DNA from: Agriotes lineatus
Taxonomy: Eukaryota > Arthropoda > Insecta > Coleoptera > Elateridae
Reading direction: 5' to 3'
DNA: 64,000 nucleotides
Assembly (NCBI GenBank): GCA_940337035.1
Contig: OW679202.1
Coordinates: 49,741,763-49,805,762, forward strand
Position numbers and translations under genes: made by a program. Position 1 is the first letter of the stretch. Each line of letters begins with the position of its first letter. This document shows, piece by piece, positions 10,425 through 21,155 of this stretch. The notes beneath the pieces are model-generated. The model did no database searches. It saw nothing but the letters and a program-made list of their open reading frames with translations, and was not told the origin of the DNA.

Positions 10425-11010
10425 TTTTGTAAAGGGGTTTACACTATACTTCCCTCGTTCGAATATGATCAATTTACTAATAAAACAAATGTAATCTACT
10501 GGGATTCGAACTCCGAGCTCCGAAGCGAATATTGGGAGCCAGTGTCTTGTCCGACGCTAGAATAACTGAGCCATGGGCGTGTTCCAATTGTACGATCTTC
10601 TGCTGCGTTATAAAGCACCATATTATTCTGTCCTATTTGTGATGTTTACCCTGTATCTGTTAGGTCTCATTTTCGCCAATGATAAAGCCTGACCTATGTG
10701 CAAACTATTAATTGTATCTATTTCTCAGGTAAAGCATAAATAAACAAAATTTTATTTTAAAGTTTCTCCCTGTATATATTTCTCCAAAATTTTCATTCCA
10801 GATAGACATGCAAAATATAGCTTTCTTCCAACAAATAGTTTTTGAGTTATACCGCCAACTGACAGACAGACAGACAGACAGAGAGACGGAATTGAGAAAA
10901 CCGTGTTTTCGTCATCTAGTGACTCTAAATAGTGACGATCTGATGAAATCTCGGAAGGTGGTTTTTTCGTGATTATAATACTTCCTTCGTCTCTTAGACG
11001 AGGGAAGTAA
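10425..11010 (-). mobile_element. tRNA-headed, GACA-containing element, copy 1
   Basis: The left end carries ACTTCCCTCGTTC (10448); the right end carries its complement GACGAGGGAAGT (10997-11008). Just before the right end is ACTTCC-TTCGTC, so the right terminus folds into a hairpin (10979-11008). On the minus strand a tRNA-like head is visible: A-box-like ATGGCTCAGTTATTC and B-box GAGTTCGAATCCCAG (about 10500-10580). A GACA microsatellite lies at 10860-10885. The same layout recurs at 18,709-19,367 and, in part, at 32,917 and 44,231. It has no coding capacity. Confidence 0.7.
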
Positions 11011-11400
11011 AGGATTGCTAACGAAATGAAAATGATTCTGCCCTAACAGATGTAATTAGAAGTTTGAGGTGCGAAATAATTGTTTGAAAAAATTATAAAA
11101 ATGTTAGACAATTCTACTTAAAACATTCATATTTGCGCATAATAAAATATATGTATTTTCTTACTTGCACTAAAGTACCTGCTGAGTCACAATTCAATTT
11201 AGTATGAGAGTAATCCGCTTTTAATATTATAGTATAAGGGCGGTCGAATAATAATAATTACTAATTCTGTTTTTCTGAAAATGTAAGCCTTTTCGGATTT
11301 TTTCTGATACAAAAATTTTTCCTGTCCGAAATGTCTAGAAAATACAAAATTTTAATGGTTATGACGGAACAGATCCCCAGAAGAAACGTATGTAGTAAAC
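11011..11400. other. Unassigned AT-rich stretch
   Basis: No readable frame or repeat; it precedes a LINE remnant. Confidence 0.4.
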
Positions 11401-12830
11401 CAAAATCCAGTACGTCTTAGGAAAACATCCTGGTAGATATAAAGAAGCTCTCTGACATAAATGTAAAATAGGTGGTACAAGACTCTCTGACCAAAGAAGT
11501 AAAAGAAATCAATAAAACCACAGCAAGAGAACGGGACAGATGGAATAAAATTAAAAAATCAATTCAATCAACATGCATAAAATATCTAAATAGAAAAATC
11601 AAAAAAAGAGAATGGATGACAGAAAAAAATGATGGAAAAGAGGCGAAATTATAAGAATAAGAACAAAATAAAGTATTGAAAAATTCACAATAAAATAAGA
11701 GCAAAAATTAGAAAAGCAGAAGGAAAATGGCTATTTGAAAAATGTAAAGAAATCGAACAGTGTGAGAGGAAATATATAACAACCACAACATTCACGGAAA
11801 AGTTCAAGAAATGACAACTAAGAAAAGAAATATTAACCCAGTCGCGAACACTGAATGCAAATGGAAATCTTATCTCAGAGCACTCAATCGATCTTTGTTG
11901 CAATATCCAAGAAACCAAGTACAAAAGTCTATGGTCAACACCGGATGAAAAGTTTAATTAACCACATTACTAAAGTTTTCACAAGGATCATCCGCAGCAG
12001 AATATATAGCAAATGTTCCCTTAGTACAATAGATGCTATTTGTAACCTATAAAAGTATTCATCCAGCGATGTAGGAATATGAATAAGGATGTATACTTAT
12101 GCCTTTTTGACTTTTCCAAAGCATTAGATAACGTAATACATAAGCAGATGCTAAAAATTCTTCAAAGGACTGGTATTAATGGCAAAGACATCAGTATTAT
12201 AGCGAAATTTTATTGGAGACAGTCGGCAAACATAAAGGTAGGCAACTGGCACAATGAAATATTAAGAAAATATTAAGACTAAGGGCGTGCGACAAGGCTG
12301 TATTTTTTCTCCTCTCCTCTTCAACATATACTTTGACAAAATATTAAGAAAGGCGTTAGAGGACGTCGTTCAAGGAATCGAAATAAACAGATAGAGTAAC
12401 ATAAGATACGCCGATGATACAGTCATGCTTGCCAGGAACGTTGATGAACTACAACATCTTATCGAAAAAGTACAGTCAGTGAGGAGCATGGATGATTATA
12501 TGTAAAGATCAACAAGCGGTTAGACAGCTCGTATTAAATAATCAGCTAATAGTATATGTGGAAGATACATCTACCTCGGAACAGTAATCAACACAAAATG
12601 AGACTAGACCATCGAAATTCAGTTCAAAATCGAAAAACTCAAGGAATCATTCAATACCATGAAGAGTCAATTTACAAGTAACGATTTACCTCTCCCCCTG
12701 AAAATGAGACTAGTTAAATGCTACATCTTCTCTGTTTTGCTCTATGATATGGAGGCCTGGACAATGAAAGAAACGGTAATGAGAAAATTGGATAATTTCG
12801 AATAGGTGTATCGTTGTACCACATTGTCTT
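11401..12830 (+). pseudogene. LINE polyprotein remnant, plus strand (RTE/CR1-like)
   Basis: Pieces in successive frames follow the order of a LINE. They are a lysine-rich linker (EVKEINKTTARERDRWNKIK, from about 11,490), then MNKDVYLCLFDFSKALDNVI (motif A, 12,079), KGVRQGCIFSPLLFN (motif B, near 12,285), NIRYADDTVMLA (catalytic YADD, near 12,400), LGTVINTK, FTSNDLPLPLKMRLVKCYIF and LYDMEAWT. The fragment ends at about 12,825, short of the usual C-terminal tail, exactly where an opposite-strand LINE begins. Many stops and frameshifts; no function is possible. Its wording is close to the neighbouring minus-strand copy, so the two are relatives. Confidence 0.8.
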
Positions 12831-13912
12831 CTTCTTTAAGTACCGTCTCCGTTACGGACGTTGGTTATCATAATGGCTATTCGGATTTTAGATGGAGCTG
12901 CTCTGAATAACTGACTGGAACTGCAGTCAAACCATTCTCTCAGATTGCTCAGCCAAGATATTCTTCTTCTGCCAACACTTCTCCTACCCGCAATCTTTCC
13001 CTGTATTGCAAGTTGTAGTATGCTGTATCTTTCTCCACGTATTATGTGGCAAAGATATTGAAGCGTCCTCTCCTTGACACTATTTAATATTTCTTTCTTT
13101 TTTCCCATTTTTCGTAATACTTCGACGTTAGTGATTCTGTCCATCCAAGATATTTTCAAAATTCTTCTATACGTAAATCCACATTTCGAAAGAGTCAAGT
13201 TTATTCGTTGCGGTTTGGTTTAGCGTCCAAGCTTCCGTTCCATATAAAAGAACACTGAATACATAAAATCTCATCAGTCGTATTTTCAGTGACAGGGACA
13301 GATCTTTACTGAACAAGACTCTTTTTATTTTACTGAAGCTACTTCGTGCTTTTTCAATTCTAGATCTTATTTCCGCTGTGTAGTCGTTACTTTCTGTTAT
13401 TAAACTTCCTAAATAAGTGTATTTTGTAACTCTTTCGATCTGTTCGCCTTTAATTCTTAATATGTCATTGGTATTGTTGTTTTTGCTGATCTTCATAAAT
13501 TTTGTTTTCTGATATTAAGGGATAGACCGTATTTTTCACTATAGTCACATATTTTGTTCATTAATCTCTCTAGATCTTTTAAGTTGTCTGTGATCACTAC
13601 GGTGTCGTCAGCATACCTTATATTGTTTATTGGTGTTCCATTAATTTTTATCCCTGCTGTTTCAGATTCTAAGGCTCTTTTCATTATTTCCTCCGAATAG
13701 GCATTGAATAGGGTGGGTGACAATACACAGCCTTGTCTAACTCCTCTCTGTATTTCAACTTCTTCCGATGTTTCATTTCCTACTCGTATTACTGCCTTTT
13801 GGTTATAATATAGATTGAATATTAATCTTATATCTCGATAATCTAGTTTTTTGCTTTTGAGGATTTCGATGGGTAGATCGTGTCGCACTTTGTACCACAT
13901 CACCAACGTGGA
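12831..13912 (-). pseudogene. LINE reverse transcriptase and C-terminus, minus strand
   Basis: Read on the minus strand from 13,912: VRHDLPIEILKSKKLDYRD, YNQKAVIRVGNETSEEV, then RGVRQGCVLSPTLFN (motif B) and NIRYADDTVVITDNL (catalytic YADD, near 13,600). The long frame breaks near 13,495 and resumes with RVTKYTYLGSLITES, LSLKIRLMRFYVFSVLLYGT and EAWTLNQ. After a further break near 13,190 the C-terminal tail follows with SWMDRITNVEVLRKMGK and GRRSVGRRRISWL, ending with NVRNGDGT and a stop at 12,836. It is 5'-truncated just after motif A. Only two or three frame breaks separate it from an intact RT C-terminal half, so it is the youngest-looking LINE in the window. Confidence 0.85.
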
Positions 13913-14165
13913 AGTGTTACACTGAATGGAAGAGAGAACACAGTTAAAAACTAAATCTAAAATACCTTGGCCATACAATGAGGCAAGGTAAATGCCGTTT
14001 ACTGCAATTGATAGTCCAGGGAAAGGGGGCAGCGAGATTCGGAAAAAGGAAACACTTTTGACTACATAACTTACGCCAGTGGTGGAATCTACCAGTAAAC
14101 CGAATTGCCATGTTAATAGCCAACGTCCAACATGGGTAGAGCACAGGAAGAAGACAAAGTATATC
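13913..14165 (+). pseudogene. C-terminal tail of a third LINE, plus strand
   Basis: Directly abutting the previous element and in the opposite orientation, the plus strand reads KYLGHTMRQGKCRLLQLIVQ, GKGAARFGKRKHF, then, after a frame change, LHNLRQWWNLPVNRIAML and IANVQHG. The GHTMR, LLQLI-QGK and ANVQ blocks are the standard C-terminus of RTE/CR1-like LINE proteins. It contains at least one stop and frame changes. A minus-strand 66-codon frame in the same place is a shadow. Confidence 0.65.
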
Positions 14166-15640
14166 TAGAAAGGTGCTGAAATAATTTAAAACAATTACTC
14201 GGTGGAGAAGATTTATTTATATACAGGGTGCTTATAAAATAATAGGACATACTTTGCAGAAGTATTCTATGATCAAAAATAAATCAAAAAATTTCAGCCC
14301 CCAAATGCATCCTTTCGAAGATATTAAGCTTTAACGTTTTAATGTGGCACACTCTTAAAGTAATATTAAATCTGGAAAATAGTGATTGAATGGTTTGCGT
14401 TGCTTGGAAACGTAGATAATGATATCAAAACTACTTAGTGAAATTGTTGATGAAGTAAGTGTACTATTGAAATTTGATGGAAATCAGTGAAATTCAGTTT
14501 CAGTAACACATAAGGCACACAAATTCGGCATCGGTGTTAAGCCGATTAATTTAGATAAAATAAGATAAAAAAATACTAGTTCTTTGAGTATAAAACTTCT
14601 CGTACATTTTTAGCACTCTTCCAAATTATTAACAAACTTGACGAACCTTAAAATCAACAGCCAAGAAAATTAATAACTTAAAAGTAGTCGTCTTGCAACT
14701 TTGTCAGTATTGGATGTAGGTTATTCAGTATTTTTTTATATTTTTTATATATTTTCTAAATCTAATTTTAGAATACATGCACCACACACATTTTACAAGA
14801 CGTAAGGCTTCCTATGCGTTAAGACGCTCTATATTTCTTTTGACTAAGTCTCTTTGCCATACTACAGGCTCGAATTTTACCTCCTTGTTCAAACTTTGAC
14901 GTTTTTGTTTGAAATTATTTAACAATTTCTATAAAGGAAAATTAGTTCGTTCGGAAATTGCTATTAAATCTTGAGTGGAAAGACTCACACGCGCTTGTGG
15001 TTCGTTCTACGAGAGTTGTTCAACAGAAACCCATCCTATAAAAAACTGTAGGTAAAGAGATAATTACAAAAAATTGTCATGTGCATTACTATACTTATCT
15101 CACTAATATGTCTGAAAACAATGGACACCCTGTTAAGAAAATTTTTGAGGCTACTGTTTGCAAAATTGTTGCACAACTACCTGCACTTCTGAGTCTAACT
15201 GAAAATCACGATTCTGAAACGTCTTTAATAGTCCAAAAATATAGAAATTGCAGGGTGAAAGCACCTGTACTTACAACAATAATTTCTGAAATTTTTCTAT
15301 TAGATACACGATCTTTCACACTTGTCATGTTAATTTTAGTTGATGTGGCATACGCCTAACTTGGTTCATTCGTTGTACCCTGTTTTCCATTTGTAAACTT
15401 TTCTATAAACAGCTTACACTTACATACAAATCTACAAGAGTGAAACACTTTCAGCAAACCAACATTGAAGGAGCCCTGATCGTGCTCAGACAGGTTTTTG
15501 ACTACATATGACATTTCTATACCAAAATTATTAAACATGAAATGGAATTTAAACGTCCACAATTTATCAGTGTGTTGCTTACAAACACTACTAACATTTT
15601 AAAAACCCAGACGAATTACTGTCTTTGTTTCCAAGGCTAA
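14166..15640. other. Mostly unassigned; contains a TACAGGGTG transposon terminus
   Basis: TACAGGGTG at 14,222-14,230 matches the terminus found at 21,156 and 33,154 and, inverted, at 27,053 and 27,163; it probably marks the end of a Tc1/mariner-superfamily element. A 92-codon plus-strand frame (15,081-15,359, starting in MHYYTYLTN) and a 68-codon minus frame (15,356-15,562) have no motif that I recognise. The latter could be the decayed downstream part of the adjacent MULE transposase. Confidence 0.4.
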
Positions 15641-15960
15641 TTTGAACATGGATGGGTTTTTGTTGAACATGTCTCGTATATTCGCAGGCTCGAATATAAT
15701 TATCCACAATATAGTAAAAAAAATCAGTAACCCTATAGCCTTCAAACTGAATTTCTACGAAATCAATAGCAAAAGAATCTCTGATACCACGTGAATTTGA
15801 AAATGGCTATCTTTGTCTTTCAATTCTGAAAGATTTTGAATTTTTCTAAACCACGATTGGGCAAGATGGAAGCGGCATCTAATTAAATTACCAGCTATCC
15901 ACACCGAAATAACAGCGTTGCGAAATCTGCTACTGCTATTTTTGGATTTAGATTGAAACG
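15641..15960 (-). pseudogene. MULE-type (Phantom-like) transposase fragment
   Basis: On the minus strand from about 15,955 the frame reads FRNAVISVWIAGNLIRCR and then CRFHLAQSWFRKIQNL, followed by KDKDS. The CRFHL-QSWxRKIQ block is characteristic of insect MULE transposases. After a stop and a frame change near 15,775, DSFAIDFVEIQFEGYRVTDF and YYIVDNYI match the segment that follows in the family. Then ACE may be the start of the NACES block, after which similarity fades. Neither the first catalytic Asp region nor the zinc-finger parts are present. It is an internal fragment of a cut-and-paste transposase. Confidence 0.7.
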
Positions 15961-17130
15961 CACACTATCACACTTTTTAAACAAAATAGTTATTTGATAT
16001 AGGCTACAAACATTTTTTTTAGAAAACTGCATTAATATTAAACAAAGTTGAAATAAAAATCATAAAAGTGTCAACATGAATTTATTTGGCAGTTTATGAA
16101 TAATATAATTTTTGTCATTGTGATATTGAAATTTACATATTTACATATTGTACGAAACTAGCTAATTAATCGACTATAGTACAATAATATGATTAAGTTA
16201 AAATAGTAAATTGGTAAATATATTGATCGGTTTTATTCAATAAATTAATTCAAATGTCCGTGGAAGCAAAAATAGATCACTTCGCCTATTGAAAACAAAA
16301 TGAAAATGTACGAAATGTTAACAGTTTTCGAAAAACAAATGTTTATAAGTATTCTTCTGTTTATCTGGGAGCAAACCAAACACAAATGGGGTATAATTCC
16401 CGTTTGCAAAGAATATGGATGGTAAACAATTGCAAAAAATATTTCGTACAGCAACTGTCCCAGTATATTTTTTCACTATGACATAAATAGCGAATATTGA
16501 TTATACACGAAAATAGAACAAACTTCTTACGCCATAGTTAATAAATATAATGTGTTTTTCTTTGATTGTGCAGATTTCCAATTTTTTAATACATTCGTGA
16601 CTGCTGCGTTTGAATTTTTCTTCGATTATAGTACATATTCTTTCGAACGTAAAAATATTTACAATATTCAAATTTTTATTTATCGCAGACAGAATTAGTT
16701 AAGGCCTCACAGCTCGTTCTTCTGCAGTTTTTCTTTTTGAGTAATTAATTATTTGACCGCTTAATTGTTTAATGTCATGAAAATGCTGCAAATCACTTCA
16801 CTTAATTAAGTGTTCAGCACCATGGTAAAAACTATTGCATTACATGACTGTTCAATACATCGCCAACATGTTTCTCCACGTTTTAACACTTTAGCTTTTA
16901 TTAAAATCACCTACTCAATTATTAACAGTTCCTGAATCTCATCACCCTATCAATTTGTGACAAATCATATTCTCAGATTCTCGTTGGCACCCATTGTAAT
17001 AATATAGATAAAATTCAGAAAGTGGCCAACTTTATAAAACGCATTATTATGGAATCAACCTTATCAGTGCTGTATCGACTGTATAACATCAAAAGGGTAT
17101 TAGTCTAATTCACACTATGGTTTGAGTAGG
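15961..17130. other. Unassigned AT-rich stretch
   Basis: Very AT-rich, with long runs of A and T and no coding or repeat signal. Confidence 0.5.
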
Positions 17131-18365
17131 GCATTCCCAGTGTGCACAGACACGTTGAATTAACGTTGAAACATAACTTTGGACTAAGCGTTATATTAAC
17201 GTCAAAGTTTGGCGAAAATCAAACAGTTTTTCAACGTTATGTGGTTGAGTCCTATGGCAGTATTTTAACGTTTAAGTCATGGCCAAACAAGACCATTATG
17301 TGTGGACGTTATAATCGCGATCTAAAACGGACGTTTTCCACATTATTTCCAACTATTTAACGTGCTTTTTACTTTTGATGCCAAGCCGACGTCTTTTTAG
17401 CGTCATGTTATTGTTCAATTTTGATCAATATGTTAACGTTGTAACTTCGTAACAGAAAATAAACGTGCTTTATACGTTAAAACGACGTTTCATTACCACC
17501 ATACTAACGTTATAAGCAAGTTACGTTCTAACCACAACTTCAACTTGTTTTTTGCGTTAAACGAGGTTTTAATAGATACCAAAATTGATATTTTATTTAC
17601 GTCAAGTATTAACGACGTTACTTATTGTGCCCAACCCCATTGAATAAAACAGTGACGTCATTTGACGAAATCTTGAAACGAATCTGGTAACTGGTAGCCT
17701 TACTGAAGAAGGCTACAACTTACGTGTTTTTGTGAACGTCATGTCAACGTTTAACATTAACTGCTGGTCTAAAATATATTTAAAACTAACGAAATAATGC
17801 TAAAACGTAATTATCACATTGTCGTATCAAAGTCATATCGAGCCGACTACTGATCTGAAAGCCGTTTTATATTAACATTATTTTGACGTAATATGGAAAA
17901 TTGTAGGTTTCCCTGTTTTTATAAACGTCATGTCTATGTTTCACGTTCACTGCTAGTCCAAGAATCATTTAAAATTAGCGACATAAAAATGTTATTATCA
18001 CGTTGTTGTAACAACGTCATATCGACGTTAAGAGTAAACTATTAATCTAAAAGGTGTTTTATATTCATGTTATTTTAACGTAATATGGAAAATGTTAAAT
18101 ATTGGTGTATTATAAACATAATAGCTACGTGTTACATTCTGGTAGTCTAGATAGCTCTTAAAATCGGTGTCATATAAACACCTCAATTAACGTCATAGCC
18201 AACACGTTTAATAAACGGAATAATTAGGTAACAATAAAAGAAATACTAAAAATCGAAGTCTAATTCATATTGTGAAAATGATGTTAACTGTGATTAAAAT
18301 TCAAAGTTTAATTTTTCTACTGTCAACGTTTTTTCAACGTATTTTAAACGTACGCGTGCCTGCTG
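17131..18365. repeat. ACGT-rich dispersed repeat, copy A, with internal tandem units
   Basis: This block is densely peppered with TAACGT, AACGTT and ACGTCAT words, unlike the flanks. It begins CCCAGTGTGCACAGACACGT and ends after TTTTAAACGTACGCGTGCC. From about 17,733 it consists of tandem units of about 180-190 bp; units start near 17,733, 17,913 and 18,103. Each unit has an AACGTCATGT block, an ACTGCTGGTCTA-like block, an ATCACGTTGTTGTAAC-like block and a TTTTATATTAACGTTA-like block. A second copy lies at 37,197-38,935 in the same orientation. There is no coding potential; a 72-codon frame in it is chance. Confidence 0.8.
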
Positions 18366-18392
18366 ATAGAGCCAGGTAGTTTGGTACTGAAA

Positions 18393-18612
18393 TAACCATG
18401 GTTAAAATTGTCCGGGTAACCAAATTCCAGTCTAGTTATCTGGCCAACTAAAGGCGAATCAAATTATCCGGTTTGCCCGAATTGGTAACCGCATAAAGTT
18501 AGCTGGTTAACCAAAACCCTGATAAAATTTACCGGTTAATCAAAATCGGTTAACGGCTAAAAACTTCTATCCGGATAATTTTATGGAAAGTAGCAGGTTA
18601 ACCGGATTTATC
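18393..18612. repeat. Degenerate array of GGTTAACC-like palindromes
   Basis: Variants of CCGGTTAACC(AAA) occur repeatedly at irregular spacing of about 30-45 bp: TAACCATGGTTA, GGGTAACCAAA, CCGGTTTGCCC, GGTAACCG, CTGGTTAACCAAAA, ACCGGTTAATCAAAA, CGGTTAACGG, ATCCGGATAA and AGGTTAACCGGAT. The core is self-complementary. It sits between the ACGT-rich repeat and the next tRNA-headed element. Confidence 0.6.
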
Positions 18613-18708
18613 TGTTTGAATCAACACTTTAACAGCTCGCTCGTACAAACTGGTGTCTTTATTAACCTGTTAACATTTAGCTCTAATATAAGTTTAATAC
18701 TTTCAAAA

Positions 18709-19367
18709 ATCTGTTAAAGGTTTTACCCAGAACTTCCCTCGTCGACATTGTGACACTAAGTAACTTCACGCTTCTAATAAATTAAATACATTTTCAAATA
18801 AAACAATTTATCCCGCTGGGGTTTGAACCCGCAGCATCTGCAGAGCGATCGTAAGCGCATCTCCGCAGCGAAATTCCAACTACGCTACGGAGCCTCTTCG
18901 AGATAAGTCTGGCGGGCGCCTCTCTTGAACAGAACGCTGTTATTGTTGGAACGTTTTTACTCTTTTGCGACATTATCCTGTATCGGTTGAGTGTTATTTC
19001 CGGCAAATGTAAAGCCTGACCTATGTGAAAATTATTAATTCCTTTTATTTCAAAATTAATCCAAAACTAAACAAAATTTTATTTGTTTAAGGTGCTTACC
19101 CTGTATATATTTGTATGGAATTGTACTGGTTTCATGCTAGGTAGATATATAATATTTATGTAAAATATCGTCTTCCTCCGACAAATAGTTTTTGAGCTAT
19201 ACTGCCAACAGACAGGCAGACAGACAGACAGACAGGCAGACAGACGGAATTCAGAAAACCTCTTTTTCGTCATCTAGGGACCTTGAAACGTAAAAATCTG
19301 AAGAAATCTCTTAAGGTGATTTTTTCGTAATTACAATACTTCCTTTGTCTTTCAGACGAGGGAAGTA
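18709..19367 (-). mobile_element. tRNA-headed, GACA-containing element, copy 2 (most complete)
   Basis: The left end reads ATCTGTTAAAGG followed by ACTTCCCTCGTCG (18,733); the right end is GACGAGGGAAGT (19,355-19,366), preceded by ACTTCCTTTGTC so that the terminus forms a hairpin. On the minus strand a tRNA-like head is clear: A-box TAGCGTAGTTGG and B-box GGGTTCAAACCC, about 18,815-18,895. Next come GTAAAGCCTGACCTATGTG, a CCCTGTATATAT block near 19,097 and a GACAGGCAGACAGACAGA microsatellite (19,209-19,245). It is about 660 bp with no protein. Having both tRNA promoter boxes and inverted ends makes its class unclear. Confidence 0.75.
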
Positions 19368-20284
19368 AAAATGTGTAGTGAACCAGATCCTATCCATTTA
19401 ACCATTTTTGGTAAAAATAAAATGTATTGCCATAAAATAAAGGTCATAATGAATTGACCTATTGTCGCCAGCTATTTGATGAAAATGCCGCGTCACCTGT
19501 CAAGGTTTAATGGTTCGGACGTGTGTTGACAAAGAGTTAAATTAGTTTTCCGTAAATCCGATTCTAGCTCGAGTAGTTTCTTTTGTAAAACAAGTACGAT
19601 CGGCAATTTATTTCCATATATAATCCAAGCCGTTGTTCTTTGGTTGTAGCAACAAGCGGCAGCGTGTATCTCGCATTCTCGAGACCGAAAACCTGCAGAC
19701 AACTTATTTATGTTTGAATTGTTTTCAAAATGCCGACGTTTTCCCACTACTGTTCGCTTGTCGAATGGGCTCACCGGTGTAGGAAATTCTAGAAACGTTC
19801 AAACGATTTTACGGATTTTTGTCTGGTCACGATACCGCAAAATCGAGTAGCCTATCTCGCATGAAGTTGCGGTTTGCCGCCGCTTTCGCTACCTGCAGCA
19901 GGGACCGTCGCCGCGGTTCACGTTTTATGGACTCCTTTTTGGCCGCGCCCGTCCAATTTCCTGTTTTACATACAAGAGGAAGCAACTCGACTCAGATCTA
20001 TGCTAGGTATGTGGCCGTGGCCAGTCGGCTTAATTGATTTATTGAAAGGAATTGTGTGATTTGTCGCCGCGGCTTGGCCAGTACATTCGTTCTTGAAAAC
20101 TTGATGACACTCGTGGCTATACTGATCCTGGCGATAAAATGAAAAATATTATTTTGAGCCCAAGACGCTCACGCTAACGCTCGGGTGGTTTAATTTAGCT
20201 AGCGAACACATGATCTGTGTGCAGTGGGTGGAAGGAATATTTCGTGGTTTCGCGATATTACATAAACATATTCCTTTGTTACAG
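19368..20284. other. Unassigned; contains a CpG-rich patch at 19,820-20,090
   Basis: The patch around GTCGCCGCGG and GGCCGCGCCC is far richer in G, C and CpG than the flanks. A 72-codon plus frame (19,819-20,037) has no known motif. The patch lies 200-450 bp upstream of the candidate exon at 20,285, so it could be part of the same host locus, but I see no splice-consistent reading frame linking them. Confidence 0.35.
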
Positions 20285-20395
20285 TAGGCCCTCTGCTGGG
20301 GGGCGGCTTCGGGAGCGGCGCTTACACGTTCTCTGTGCCTGGGCTGCCGCCTGCCGCACATGCCATCACCAAGACCAGCCTCTTCTTCGACCACG
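20285..20395 (+). CDS. Candidate internal coding exon (host gene, unidentified)
   Basis: A 111-bp, strongly GC-rich block stands out in AT-rich DNA and is bounded by consensus splice sites. Upstream is a pyrimidine-rich tract ending TTTGTTACAG at 20,284; downstream is CG followed by GTAATTAT, with the donor GT at 20,396-20,397. One frame is open across it with phase-compatible ends (two bases, 36 codons, one base): it starts GPLLGGGFGSGAYTFSVPG and ends in TKTSLFFDH. The composition (glycine, proline, alanine) suits a low-complexity region of a regulatory protein. I do not recognise the family. The other two frames are also open, so GC richness alone could explain the lack of stops. The neighbouring exons, if any, were not found. 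Confidence 0.4.
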
Positions 20396-20689
20396 GTAAT
20401 TATATTGCTGTTTGTTTCGATCTATAGATTCTTTTATTTTAGTCTACTTTTAGTATTTAACACTCTCGCTGCCAAGCAAAGATATGTGTATAGGTTAATT
20501 CTAATTTTAGTTGAATAAGCATTTTTAAGGAACGATTGGACATACTGTTCTAAAGTTATGGAACATTTTCTATCTTGTGGTTCAAAAAACACAAATAGAT
20601 GTCCAAATCATAACACATTTTCGCTCAACCGAAAGAAAATAAGAAGCTTTCGGAATCAGCGGCGAAACCCTTAGCCGAAAGCTAAGAAT
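20396..20689. other. Intergenic or intronic sequence
   Basis: AT-rich. AGCTTTCGG (20,645-20,653) and CCGAAAGCT (20,675-20,683) form a 9-bp inverted repeat just left of the hAT insertion. Confidence 0.35.
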
Positions 20690-21155
20690 GGTAGACATAG
20701 GCGGATCCAGAGATTTCCTAAGGGGGGTCAACTAATTTTGTAGATTGAAAAGTAAGGCTAAACTAATAGTTTACGTAGATAATGCCTACTATGGGATGGT
20801 ACTAAGTAGATATTTAGAATAAAAGAGGTAAAAAATAAAAAGAATTGTTTTTTTTATTTCAACAAATAAAAGACACAAGTTAAATTAACACTATACTTAA
20901 AAAAAGGAATATTGAACCGCTATTTTAGTTATATAGGCTATTCAAAAATAAGAAAAAAAGTAAACTTTAAAATATTTAAAAGAAGAAACAATAAACCGTT
21001 CTAGCTATGCTAAAATAAAGGTAAACTATGTACAGGTTCTGGCAACAAAGGGGGGGGGGGGAGGGATTGGAAGATATTTCGAAAACTATGAGAGTTAGAT
21101 ATATAAATATTGTGCATACAGCAGTAAGTACACATTACTAAAATAGTTTTGATTG

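Noticed and set aside
20149..20394. Minus-strand frame over the candidate exon
   Set aside because: Splice signals fit only the plus strand; the minus frame is open because the block is GC-rich.
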